From an uncultured Aquimarina sp. (GTDB lineage: Bacteria; Bacteroidota; Bacteroidia; Flavobacteriales; Flavobacteriaceae), in NCBI RefSeq assembly GCF_947496855.1, contig NZ_CANMED010000008.1, positions 202,509 to 266,508 of the forward strand: a stretch of 64,000 bases of DNA, given 5' to 3'. Both the position numbers and the translations under genes were made by a program. A model generated the notes under the pieces. That model had not been told where the DNA came from. It did not search any database and saw only the letters and a program-made list of their open reading frames with translations. Numbering within the stretch: the stretch's first letter is position 1; each line of letters begins with the position of its first letter. This document shows, piece by piece, positions 1 to 8,321 of the stretch.

Positions 1-1
1 G

Positions 2-991
2 CAAGATTCCTGGACTTTTTCTATAGCTAAAACTAAGAACCTAGATTATGACTCAGAACTTAAAAATAAGTTAAAGAATACAATACATCTTGACCCTATT
101 AACTTACTTGTCTTTCATAATCAATATGGAGTCTGGCTGGGTTCTCAGGTGAAACAATTTCTTGAGGAAAACAATTTGAAAATAGATTTCGTTTCGAGTC
201 ACGGTCATACAGTTTATCATCAGCCAGAAATAGGATTAACCTATCAGATTGGCTCTGGTCAACATATCGCTAATTCATGTAATCAAAAAGTTATTTGTGA
301 CTTTAGAACTAATGATGTTGCACTTGGTGGTCAAGGAGCCCCCTTAGTTCCCATCGGAGACCAGTTGCTATTTAGTAATTATGATTTTTGCCTCAACTTG
401 GGTGGTATCAGTAATATTTCTTTCGAACTTAATAATAAAAGAATTGCTTATGATATTTCTCCAGCTAATATGTTACTAAATCTTATTTGCTCCAAAATAA
501 ATCTTGAATATGATGATCGAGGAAAATTAGCCAAAACCGGAACATTAAACAAAAAAGTATTAGAAGATTTAGATGAATTGACATATTACAAAGAACCATA
601 TCCCAAATCACTTGGATACGAATGGTTTGCTGAAAAAGTCGTTCCAATTATCAAAAACGCCAATGATTCTATTGAAAATTTATTATACACATCTGTTCAT
701 CATATTGCATCGCAAATCTCTAATGCAATAAAAGAAACTGGTAAAAAAAATTCGTCACTCCTCATCACTGGTGGTGGTGCCAAAAATGACTTTTTGATAG
801 AAATTTTACAACAAAAACTGCAAAAATTCTCTACAGTTGTTATACCTGGTACAAAAATCATTGATTATAAAGAGGCTTTAATTTTTGCATTCATGGGAGT
901 ATTAAGAGATAGAAATGAGGTGAACTCCTTAAAATCTGTTACTGGCGCAAAAAAAGATTCTTCGTCAGGAGTTATCTACTATCCACATTAA
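2..991 (+). CDS. anmK: Anhydro-N-acetylmuramic acid kinase, 5' end outside window
   Basis: AnmK phosphorylates and opens 1,6-anhydro-MurNAc to MurNAc-6-phosphate in cytoplasmic peptidoglycan recycling. The frame is open from base 2, so the true start lies upstream; the GTG at 149 is internal. Family blocks in order: SHGHTVYHQP, GGQGAPLVPIGD, NLGGISNIS, PKSLGYEWF, LLITGGGAKND and the C-terminal EALIFAFMGV and SVTGAKKDSSSG. About 329 residues are visible, against the family's usual 350-370, so only a short N-terminus is missing. It is followed by udk after about 100 bases that hold a promoter-like sequence. Confidence 0.93.
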   Translation, partial: QDSWTFSIAKTKNLDYDSELKNKLKNTIHLDPINLLVFHNQYGVWLGSQVKQFLEENNLKIDFVSSHGHTVYHQPEIGLTYQIGSGQHIANSCNQKVICDFRTNDVALGGQGAPLVPIGDQLLFSNYDFCLNLGGISNISFELNNKRIAYDISPANMLLNLICSKINLEYDDRGKLAKTGTLNKKVLEDLDELTYYKEPYPKSLGYEWFAEKVVPIIKNANDSIENLLYTSVHHIASQISNAIKETGKKNSSLLITGGGAKNDFLIEILQQKLQKFSTVVIPGTKIIDYKEALIFAFMGVLRDRNEVNSLKSVTGAKKDSSSGVIYYPH

Positions 992-1063
992 TGTTTCAAC
1001 CCATTCAAACTTTTTATAAAAAACTCTATCGATCAAAAAACTCGATAACTCAATAACTATTTC

Positions 1064-1071
1064 TAAATTTG
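1064..1071 (+). promoter_or_regulatory. Putative -7 element upstream of udk
   Basis: TAAATTTG matches the flavobacterial -7 consensus TAnnTTTG and lies 18 bases before the udk ATG at 1090. No convincing TTG is seen at the -33 position, so support is moderate. Confidence 0.35.
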
Positions 1072-1089
1072 TCAAAAAAATAATTGGGA

Positions 1090-1698
1090 ATGCTTATTAT
1101 TGGTATAGCTGGAGGAACAGGTTGTGGAAAAACTACTGTCGTTAATCAAATTGTTAATGAATTACCTGAAAATGAAGTATGTGTTATTTCACAGGATTCA
1201 TATTATAAAGACACTAGTCATCTTAGATACGAGGAAAGAACTAAAATCAACTTTGATCATCCACAATCTATAGATTTTGAGCTTTTAGGAGAACATCTTA
1301 ATGCTTTAAGAAAAGGAGAAACTATTGAGCAACCTGTGTATTCATTTGTCGAACACAATCGAACTAAGGAAACCATAAAAACTGAACCTAGCAAAGTAAT
1401 TATCGTAGAAGGAATTTTGATCCTTACAAATCCTAAGATTCGTGATATGTTTGACATCAAAATATATGTTCAAACAGATAGTGATGAGCGTCTAATTAGA
1501 CGATTAAAACGAGATATTGCAGAAAGAGGTCGAGACATGGAAGAAGTTTTAGATCGATACCAAAACACCTTAAAACCTATGCATCAGCAATTTATAGATC
1601 CCACGAAGGAGTTTGCTGATTTGATTATTCCAAATAATAATTACAATAATGTTGCCATCGATATTGTTCGTACCATTGTAAAAGAACGCTTGAATTAA
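1090..1698 (+). CDS. udk: Uridine kinase
   Basis: Phosphorylates uridine and cytidine to UMP and CMP in pyrimidine salvage. The Walker A motif GGTGCGKTT starts about residue 8 and is followed by the nucleoside-binding segment SQDSYYKD and by NFDHPQSID. FVEHNR, VIIVEGILIL and the lid-like RLKRDIAERGRD are also typical of the family. I chose ATG 1090 (protein begins MLIIGIAGG) over the in-frame TTG six bases upstream because family members normally start here. About 203 residues, normal length. The DivIC-like gene follows after 39 bases, probably in the same transcript. Confidence 0.95.
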   Translation: MLIIGIAGGTGCGKTTVVNQIVNELPENEVCVISQDSYYKDTSHLRYEERTKINFDHPQSIDFELLGEHLNALRKGETIEQPVYSFVEHNRTKETIKTEPSKVIIVEGILILTNPKIRDMFDIKIYVQTDSDERLIRRLKRDIAERGRDMEEVLDRYQNTLKPMHQQFIDPTKEFADLIIPNNNYNNVAIDIVRTIVKERLN

Positions 1699-1737
1699 CT
1701 TTTGTACCTTTATAAACTAAAAATTATTTGATTTAAA

Positions 1738-2097
1738 TTGAAGCCAAAACGCTATTTCGAAAAGCTAAAGAACACTCCTGCTCTAATACCTGTTTTTGCC
1801 ATATTTTTTAATAAATATGTGTTGATAATATTGGTATTTGTGGTATGGATCCTTTTTTTGGATACAAATTCGTGGCTTATTCATAGAGAATTAGATCAGG
1901 AAATCAAAGAATTAAACGATAACAAAGAATATTATAAAAAGGAAATTATAAAGGATCAAAAAGATATAAAAATTCTAAAAGACAGTAGTGAACTAGAAAA
2001 GTTTGCCAGAGAAGAATATTTTATGAAGCGCGATAATGAGGAGATCTACATTATTGAATACGAAGACAGTATTCCTAAAAAAGAAAAAGATGACTAA
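1738..2097 (+). CDS. FtsB/DivIC-type septum formation initiator
   Basis: A 119-residue bitopic membrane protein: short basic cytoplasmic N-terminus, one hydrophobic span at about residues 27-45, then a charged coiled-coil helix (about 50-85) and a FAREEYFMK segment typical of the DivIC/FtsB family. Family members bridge FtsL and FtsQ in the divisome. The start is TTG at 1738; no ATG gives a complete membrane span. The 3' end overlaps the start of the mutase small-subunit gene by 8 bases, suggesting translational coupling. Confidence 0.85.
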   Translation: MKPKRYFEKLKNTPALIPVFAIFFNKYVLIILVFVVWILFLDTNSWLIHRELDQEIKELNDNKEYYKKEIIKDQKDIKILKDSSELEKFAREEYFMKRDNEEIYIIEYEDSIPKKEKDD

Positions 2098-3457
2098 AAC
2101 TTTGTTTGATGGTTTTGATGAAATTTCTGCAAAAGAATGGAAGCAAAAAATTCAATTCGATTTAAAAGGAGCTGATTATAATGAAGCTCTAATATATAAA
2201 TCATATGAAGGAATTGATGTAAAACCTTTTTATAACGCTGAAGATATTGCCGAGGTGGATAATAACAACTCTCACCCTTCTACGTGGAAAAATTCTCTAA
2301 AAATTAAAGTTGACGATGCTATTGCTGGAAATAGTGCCGCCTTAAATGCTATTAAAAAGGGAGCGGAAAGTATTTATTTCATTATCGGGACAGAGAATAT
2401 AGAACCGCATATACTTTTATCTGATATCTCCCCAGAAATACCTGTCTATATTGAAACTTTATTTTTATCCTCTAATTATACCCAAAAGATAAATACTTAT
2501 GCTAGTAAATCGATGATTTCTATTCATTTACTAACAGACATCATTGGTAATTTAGCAAAAACTGGAAATTGGTTTAAAAATTTAAAAGAAGACCATCAGG
2601 TACTAGAAAATATTGCAAAAGAAACCAGTAATATAAACAACATTATCAGTGTAGACCTTGGTATGCTTCAAAATGCGGGAGCTACTATGATCCAACAATT
2701 AGCTTATGGATTAGCTCACGCAAATGAATATCTTAATCACTTTGAAAATCGACAAAATAATCCATTTCAGGAGAAAGCAATAATCTTTAAGGTTGCTATT
2801 GGGGGAAATTACTTCTTTGAAATTGCTAAACTAAGAGCTTTAAGGATATTATGGGATTCTTTGTCAGGAGAATATAAAATGTTAAAAAAATGTTATATAT
2901 TTGCGCATCCTTCACACAGAAATAAAACCATTTTAGATTATAATGTAAATATGCTTCGTACTACCACTGAGTGCATGAGTGCTATATTAGGTGGAGCAGA
3001 TACGATTCATAATTTGAGATATGATGATGTATATAATCTCGAAAATGATTTCGGAACAAGAATAGCAATCAATCAATTGCTAATTTTGAAAAACGAGAGT
3101 TCTTTTGATATTGTAAACAATCCTGCATCTGGATCTTATTATATCGAAAGCTTAACAAATCAGCTGGCTGAAAAAGCGCTGTCCCTATTTAAAAACATTG
3201 AAGAAGGCGGAGGCTATTTGAAACAATTAAAATCTGGAATCATTCAGAAAAAAATAAAAGAAAGTTCAGAGAAAGAACAAGAGCTTTTTGACAAAGAAGA
3301 AGTTATTTTAACAGGAGCTAATACCTACAGAAATCCTGAAGAAGTAACACCTTCGATGCAGAAAAATCCCTTTCTTGAAAAGAAAGTAAGAAAAACTTTG
3401 GTTAGTCCAATTATCAAAAGAAGATTGTGTGAAAAAATCGAGAAAAACAGTATATAA
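2090..3457 (+). CDS. mutA: Methylmalonyl-CoA mutase small (beta) subunit
   Basis: Non-catalytic partner of the B12-dependent mutase that interconverts methylmalonyl-CoA and succinyl-CoA (propionate, odd-chain and branched-chain catabolism). The 455-residue protein covers the TIM-barrel part of the family (AKEWKQKIQFDLKGADY near the N-terminus, NPASGSYYIESLT near the end) and ends before a cobalamin domain. No DxHxxG motif is present, as expected for a small subunit. ATG 2090 is preferred to the in-frame extension back to 2036, which would run deep into the DivIC gene. The large subunit lies 1.5 kb downstream, after two unrelated genes. Confidence 0.9.
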   Translation: MTKTLFDGFDEISAKEWKQKIQFDLKGADYNEALIYKSYEGIDVKPFYNAEDIAEVDNNNSHPSTWKNSLKIKVDDAIAGNSAALNAIKKGAESIYFIIGTENIEPHILLSDISPEIPVYIETLFLSSNYTQKINTYASKSMISIHLLTDIIGNLAKTGNWFKNLKEDHQVLENIAKETSNINNIISVDLGMLQNAGATMIQQLAYGLAHANEYLNHFENRQNNPFQEKAIIFKVAIGGNYFFEIAKLRALRILWDSLSGEYKMLKKCYIFAHPSHRNKTILDYNVNMLRTTTECMSAILGGADTIHNLRYDDVYNLENDFGTRIAINQLLILKNESSFDIVNNPASGSYYIESLTNQLAEKALSLFKNIEEGGGYLKQLKSGIIQKKIKESSEKEQELFDKEEVILTGANTYRNPEEVTPSMQKNPFLEKKVRKTLVSPIIKRRLCEKIEKNSI

Positions 3458-3542
3458 CGGAAATAATTCATAATTTATTGTTAACTTTCCAAAAAAAATT
3501 AACATTTAACAACAAATAATTAACAAAACTAAATCTTAATCG

Positions 3543-4175
3543 ATGCCCCAAATGATTAGATCTAGAATCATCATAGTAACTTTATTGCTTTTAACATCAA
3601 TTTGCTACTCTCAAAAAGGTATTAATTGCCTGAGCGTTGATAGTAGTGGACTCTACACTAAAGCATTCAATTCTTTCGAAAAAGACTTATTCGAATACTA
3701 CAAATTTGGAAATGATTCTATAAAAACATACCGTACATTCTTGGCAGAAGTAGCGAGTTTATCGCTAGATTTGAGAAAATTACCATCGGACAACTCTATC
3801 CAATTAGCACGCGTTTTTAAAAAGAAATCGAATGATCCTAATTCTATTTGGGTAAAACTTAGCGAATACGAAAATCACGAAGCAAGTAAAAAACCATCAC
3901 CATATACGCATCCTTCTAAAAAAGAAGAAGAAGAAATTCTAATTTTTAATTATAGAGGAGGACTTATTCAATGTCTAAAAAATAATAGTGATAGTGATGA
4001 CTTCCAAAATATCATTAGCACACTTGAACAGGATGGAAATGTAAGCACATCGTTAATCGCACAAAGAATTTATTATATTCCAGACAAAAAATTTCGTTCC
4101 TCAGAGATAAAAAAGTTTATTGCTTTTGATATTTATTTCTCTATTCTTATGGTTATCGAAAAAGCATTTGGTTGA
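3543..4175 (+). CDS. Exported protein of unknown function
   Basis: I do not recognise the family. The 210-residue product has a signal peptide (hydrophobic stretch, then SICYSQK as likely cleavage site) and a mature domain rich in charged and polar residues, with no obvious repeats or catalytic motif. An ATG nine bases downstream gives an equally good signal peptide. It follows mutA after 85 AT-rich bases and shares its orientation with the mutase genes, but nothing in it suggests a B12-related role. Confidence 0.7.
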   Translation: MPQMIRSRIIIVTLLLLTSICYSQKGINCLSVDSSGLYTKAFNSFEKDLFEYYKFGNDSIKTYRTFLAEVASLSLDLRKLPSDNSIQLARVFKKKSNDPNSIWVKLSEYENHEASKKPSPYTHPSKKEEEEILIFNYRGGLIQCLKNNSDSDDFQNIISTLEQDGNVSTSLIAQRIYYIPDKKFRSSEIKKFIAFDIYFSILMVIEKAFG

Positions 4176-4267
4176 TCATTATTGCAATATTCTTTATTAA
4201 CTGACTAACATAATTTATATTTTCTAAAATAGATCACTAATAAAACCGTAATTTTACGTTTTTATTA

Positions 4268-4921
4268 ATGTTTTCTTCAATGAGAATAAAACTATATCTT
4301 CTTATTGGTTCGTTATTGATCTTAATTTCGTGTAATACTGTTTTACAGGAAACCCAAAGTTGGATAGAAAAATCAAATAATAATACCAACCAAATATTAG
4401 AAGGGAATTACTTTCACCTAGAAAATGGATTGATTAAAACATTTCTTCCCAAAGGATTTAAACAACTCTCATTAGAAAATTATAAATCTATACTTGACTC
4501 CTCTATTACCAAGACACAGTTGAGTAATGAAATGAGAAGATTAGAAAGTATGAGGGATATGGAGGGGGATTTTTACTTATTCTTTGACTCTTATGCAAGA
4601 TCTACATATACTTTAAACACGCTTCCTTATATGAATTTTAGTAAACAAAATGCTGCTATGTTGCTTTCTATTATCAAACAAAAGAACAATCAAGTAAGCC
4701 TTGTTACTGATCTAAACTTTAAAAAACTCACTGCTGCTTATGCAAAAAACAAGGATTTTACAATGTTTAGATCTATATTTCAGGTTGATAATTTTGTAGA
4801 AAATATTCGGATGTTTAGTAATTTTTACATTATTACAGCTGACAAACAGACATTTATGATCAATCTTACAACTCCGTTTGAAGTAAATTTTGATGGATAT
4901 ATTGAACAAATGAAATTTTAA
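4268..4921 (+). CDS. Putative lipoprotein of unknown function
   Basis: The 217-residue product starts with a lipoprotein signal, a hydrophobic core ending in LISC, so Cys22 is the likely acylated residue. The mature part is mixed alpha/beta with no motif I recognise. An alternative ATG lies 12 bases downstream. The stop codon is two bases before the mutase large-subunit ATG, so the two genes are probably cotranscribed. Together with the preceding exported protein it splits the mutA-mutB pair. Confidence 0.7.
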   Translation: MFSSMRIKLYLLIGSLLILISCNTVLQETQSWIEKSNNNTNQILEGNYFHLENGLIKTFLPKGFKQLSLENYKSILDSSITKTQLSNEMRRLESMRDMEGDFYLFFDSYARSTYTLNTLPYMNFSKQNAAMLLSIIKQKNNQVSLVTDLNFKKLTAAYAKNKDFTMFRSIFQVDNFVENIRMFSNFYIITADKQTFMINLTTPFEVNFDGYIEQMKF

Positions 4922-4923
4922 AA

Positions 4924-7059
4924 ATGACCAGAAAAAATATTCAACATATTACGTTGCGTCCAGAGAGTAAAGCTTCCCATTCATCTTCTGAGAAAGAAAT
5001 ATTTACTACTTCGGAAGGAATTGAAATAAAATCTGAATATAGCAAAGACGATATAAAAAATCTTACCCATCTTAATTTCGTAGCTGGAATACCTCCCTAT
5101 TTGAGAGGCCCCTACTCTACCATGTATGTCAGAAGACCTTGGACTATTAGACAATATGCCGGATTCTCTACTGCAGAAGAAAGTAACGCATTTTATCGTA
5201 GAAATCTTGCGGCAGGTCAAAAAGGACTCTCTGTTGCTTTTGACCTCGCTACACATCGTGGATACGATAGTGATCATGAGAGAGTATTTGGAGATGTGGG
5301 CATGGCTGGAGTAGCAATAGACACGGTAGAAGATATGAAAGTACTCTTTGACCAGATACCATTAGATAAAATGTCTGTCTCTATGACAATGAATGGAGCG
5401 GTTTTACCAATAATGGCTTTTTATATTGTAGCAGCAGAAGAGCAAGGAGTAGATAAAAAATTATTATCAGGAACTATTCAAAATGATATCCTGAAGGAAT
5501 TTATGGTACGTAACACCTATATTTATCCTCCTACTCCATCAATGAGAATCATTAGCGATATTTTTAAATATTGTTCTAAAAACATGCCTAAATTTAATCC
5601 GATAAGTATTTCCGGATACCATATGCAAGAAGCGGGAGCGACTTGTGATATTGAATTGGCATATACATTAGCAGATGGATTAGAATATATAAGAAAAGGA
5701 ATCGAAGCAGGTTTGGATGTTGATTCATTTGCTCCTCGTTTATCATTTTTCTGGGCAATAGGAATGAATCACTTTATGGAAATTGCCAAAATGAGGGCTG
5801 CGCGTATGCTTTGGGCAAAACTTATTAGACAATTCAATCCTAAAAACCCAAAATCACTGATGCTCAGGACTCACTGTCAGACCAGTGGATGGAGTTTAAC
5901 TGCACAGGATCCCTTTAACAATGTAGCCAGAACCTGTATAGAAGCAAGTGCAGCAGCTTTTGGAGGTACCCAAAGTTTGCATACCAATGCATTGGATGAA
6001 GCTATTGCATTACCCACAGACTTCTCTGCTAGAATAGCCAGGAACACGCAAATATACCTTCAGGAAGAAACTCAGATAACGCGTACTGTTGATCCATGGG
6101 CTGGAAGCTATTATGTAGAATCTTTAACAAATGACATAGCAGAAAAAGCCTGGAAACTTATAGAAGAGGTCAAAGAATTAGGAGGAATGACTAAGGCGAT
6201 AGAAGCTGGAATTCCTAAAATGCGCATAGAAGAAGCTGCAGCTCGTAAGCAAGCTAGAATTGATAGTCAACAAGATTTAATTATCGGGGTTAATAAATTT
6301 CAACTAGAAGAAGAAGAATATATCGCTACTCTGAAAGTAGACAATAATGCCGTAAGAAAGCAACAAATTGACGGATTAAAGAAAGTTAAAAATTCTAGAG
6401 ATGAAAAAGCGGTGCAACAAGCACTACTTAATTTAACAAAAGCAACAAAAGATGATGAGAAAAATTTATTAGCTTTAGCCGTGGATGCTTCACGATTAAG
6501 AGCTACCTTAGGAGAAATTAGTGATGCTCTTGAAAAAGAATTTGGAAGATATAAAGCAGAAATTAAATCATTTACAGGAGTGTATGCCAAAGAGATAAAA
6601 AATGATAAGTCTTTTGCCAAAGCAAGAGAATTAGCTAACCAATATGCAGATCTCGAAGGTCGAAGACCTAGAATAATGATTGCAAAAATGGGACAAGACG
6701 GCCACGATCGTGGAGCTAAAGTAGTCGCTACTAGTTATGCTGATGTAGGTTTTGATGTAGATATAGGTCCCTTATTCCAAACTCCAGAAGAAGCTGCAAA
6801 ACAAGCTGTAGAAAATGATGTACATATTGTTGGTGTTTCATCGTTAGCTGGAGGACATAAAACTTTGGTTCCTCAGATTATTGCAGAATTAAAAAAATAC
6901 GAAAGAGAAGACATTATGGTTATTGTAGGCGGAGTCATTCCACCTGATGATTATGAATTTCTATTTCAGGAAGGAGCTGTTGCGATATTTGGTCCAGGAA
7001 CTAAAATAAGTGACGCAGCCATTACTATTCTAGAAATTTTAATTTCGACATTAGAATAA
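4924..7059 (+). CDS. mutB: Methylmalonyl-CoA mutase large (alpha) subunit
   Basis: Catalytic subunit of adenosylcobalamin-dependent methylmalonyl-CoA mutase. Of its 711 residues, the first ~530 form the substrate-binding TIM barrel ([47 protein letters not shown]). The last ~130 form the cobalamin domain with the DxHxxG cobalt-ligand motif as DGHDRG (Asp592, His594, Gly597), followed by [10 protein letters not shown] and [10 protein letters not shown]. Full length for the family. It forms the heterodimer with the product of the gene at 2090. A perfect 28-bp palindrome follows its stop codon. Confidence 0.97.
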   Translation: MTRKNIQHITLRPESKASHSSSEKEIFTTSEGIEIKSEYSKDDIKNLTHLNFVAGIPPYLRGPYSTMYVRRPWTIRQYAGFSTAEESNAFYRRNLAAGQKGLSVAFDLATHRGYDSDHERVFGDVGMAGVAIDTVEDMKVLFDQIPLDKMSVSMTMNGAVLPIMAFYIVAAEEQGVDKKLLSGTIQNDILKEFMVRNTYIYPPTPSMRIISDIFKYCSKNMPKFNPISISGYHMQEAGATCDIELAYTLADGLEYIRKGIEAGLDVDSFAPRLSFFWAIGMNHFMEIAKMRAARMLWAKLIRQFNPKNPKSLMLRTHCQTSGWSLTAQDPFNNVARTCIEASAAAFGGTQSLHTNALDEAIALPTDFSARIARNTQIYLQEETQITRTVDPWAGSYYVESLTNDIAEKAWKLIEEVKELGGMTKAIEAGIPKMRIEEAAARKQARIDSQQDLIIGVNKFQLEEEEYIATLKVDNNAVRKQQIDGLKKVKNSRDEKAVQQALLNLTKATKDDEKNLLALAVDASRLRATLGEISDALEKEFGRYKAEIKSFTGVYAKEIKNDKSFAKARELANQYADLEGRRPRIMIAKMGQDGHDRGAKVVATSYADVGFDVDIGPLFQTPEEAAKQAVENDVHIVGVSSLAGGHKTLVPQIIAELKKYEREDIMVIVGGVIPPDDYEFLFQEGAVAIFGPGTKISDAAITILEILISTLE

Positions 7060-7062
7060 CAC

Positions 7063-7090
7063 TAAAATACTATGCATGCATAGTATTTTA
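7063..7090. repeat. Perfect 28-bp palindrome without a spacer
   Basis: The half-site TAAAATACTATGCA is followed directly by its exact reverse complement, giving 28 bp of perfect dyad symmetry centred on TGCATGCA. It starts four bases after the mutB stop codon and ends 53 bases before the next ATG. Without a loop or a T-tract beyond the arm it is a poor intrinsic terminator. A weak promoter-like TAACTTTC lies at 7102-7109, so the palindrome could be an operator for a dimeric regulator of the downstream reductase gene. That role is inference. Confidence 0.6.
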
Positions 7091-7142
7091 AATATAAATT
7101 GTAACTTTCACAAAAATAACGTACGATATTAATACAAAACAT

Positions 7143-8024
7143 ATGAGTTATACTGATAAAATGCTTCGTGATGGAGCTTTGGAAGGAAAAAACATTGTAG
7201 TTACCGGTGGCGGTAGTGGATTGGGTAAATCAATGACTAAGTACTTTATGGAACTTGGTGCCAAAGTAGCTATTACCTCACGTAATCTCGAAAAACTCCA
7301 AGGTACTGTAAAAGAACTTGAAGAAGAAACAGGAGGAACCTGTATACCTGTACAATGTGATGTAAGGCATTATGATCAAGTAGAATCAATGAGAGATCAA
7401 GTTCTCGAAGCCTTTGGATCGGTAGATATATTACTAAACAATGCTGCAGGAAACTTTATCTCCCCAACCGAACGATTATCAGCTAATGCCTTTGACACTA
7501 TAATCGATATCGTATTAAAGGGAACTAAAAACTGTACACTTGCTTTTGGAAAACATTGGATAGATACCAAGTACGAAAATACTAATGTTCTAAATATAGT
7601 AACAACATATGCCTGGACAGGTTCTGCTTATGTAGTGCCAAGTGCCACTGCTAAAGCAGGTGTATTAGCTATGACACGATCACTAGCGGTAGAATGGGCT
7701 AAATACGGAATGCGATTTAATGCGATTGCTCCTGGACCTTTTCCTACTAAAGGTGCTTGGGATCGACTTTTACCTGGAGATATGAAAGATAAATTTGACC
7801 TTTCTAAGAAAGTACCTCTACAACGTTTAGGAGAACATCAAGAATTAGCAAACTTAGCAGCATACCTTGTTTCGGATTTTTCTGCATATGTTAACGGTGA
7901 AGTCATCACATTAGATGGAGGAGAATGGCTAAAAGGAGCTGGGCAATTCAACCTGTTGGATCAAGTTCCTGAGCAAATGTGGGATATGCTAGAAGCTGCA
8001 ATTCGAGCTAAAAAGAGCAAGTAA
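7143..8024 (+). CDS. SDR family oxidoreductase, 2,4-dienoyl-CoA reductase-like
   Basis: A 293-residue short-chain dehydrogenase. The nucleotide-binding motif TGGGSGLGKS (residues 21-30) and NNAAGNF are present. The classical YxxxK is replaced by the SAxAK-type site of mitochondrial 2,4-dienoyl-CoA reductase (VVPSATAKAG), followed by EWAKYGMRFNAIAPGP and TKGA as in that enzyme. Such enzymes use NADPH to reduce dienoyl-CoA in beta-oxidation of unsaturated fatty acids. Its position after the mutase fits acyl-CoA catabolism. A strong terminator follows. Other acyl-CoA substrates remain possible. Confidence 0.85.
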   Translation: MSYTDKMLRDGALEGKNIVVTGGGSGLGKSMTKYFMELGAKVAITSRNLEKLQGTVKELEEETGGTCIPVQCDVRHYDQVESMRDQVLEAFGSVDILLNNAAGNFISPTERLSANAFDTIIDIVLKGTKNCTLAFGKHWIDTKYENTNVLNIVTTYAWTGSAYVVPSATAKAGVLAMTRSLAVEWAKYGMRFNAIAPGPFPTKGAWDRLLPGDMKDKFDLSKKVPLQRLGEHQELANLAAYLVSDFSAYVNGEVITLDGGEWLKGAGQFNLLDQVPEQMWDMLEAAIRAKKSK

Positions 8025-8049
8025 AAAATCTCTGTTAAAATATTATTAC

Positions 8050-8087
8050 AACTGAATACCAGCTTTTCTGGTATTCAGTTTTTTTTT
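8050..8087 (+). terminator. Rho-independent terminator after the SDR gene
   Basis: A perfect 13-bp stem (8050-8062 with 8068-8080, left arm AACTGAATACCAG), a CTTTT loop and a run of nine T. It lies 26 bases after the stop codon. Confidence 0.93.
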
Positions 8088-8117
8088 GAAAATTTTATAT
8101 AAAAATAGTACCCAGAT

Positions 8118-8125
8118 TACATTTG
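8118..8125 (+). promoter_or_regulatory. Putative -7 element upstream of the M16 peptidase
   Basis: TACATTTG matches TAnnTTTG and is the best promoter-like match in the 297-base gap 8025-8321, but no good -33 element is seen. Use of this site would give a 5' leader of about 190 bases. The rest of the gap holds only a weak TCAACT/AGTTGA inverted repeat (8233-8254) and a poorer TACTTTTA at 8270-8277. Confidence 0.3.
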
Positions 8126-8321
8126 TATATAAAACAAAAACAACTATAAATTCATAAGAATATTAATCAAACGAATCATCTAGCTAGAAAAGATTTAGTT
8201 TGTATTACAAATAAAGCTACATTCAACCAATACTCAACTAAAAAAACAGTTGAATACCTGATTTTTAACTACTTTTAGACTTTATTATATTCAAAAACAA
8301 GTTTACACTAATAATTCATCA

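Noticed and set aside
149-151. GTG at 149 as the start of anmK
   Set aside because: The frame is open to base 2 and the upstream residues read as normal AnmK sequence, so the start lies outside the window.
3458-3542. Cobalamin riboswitch for the mutase genes
   Set aside because: The 85-base gap and the 92-base gap at 4176-4267 are too short and AT-rich, with no B12-box-like sequence.
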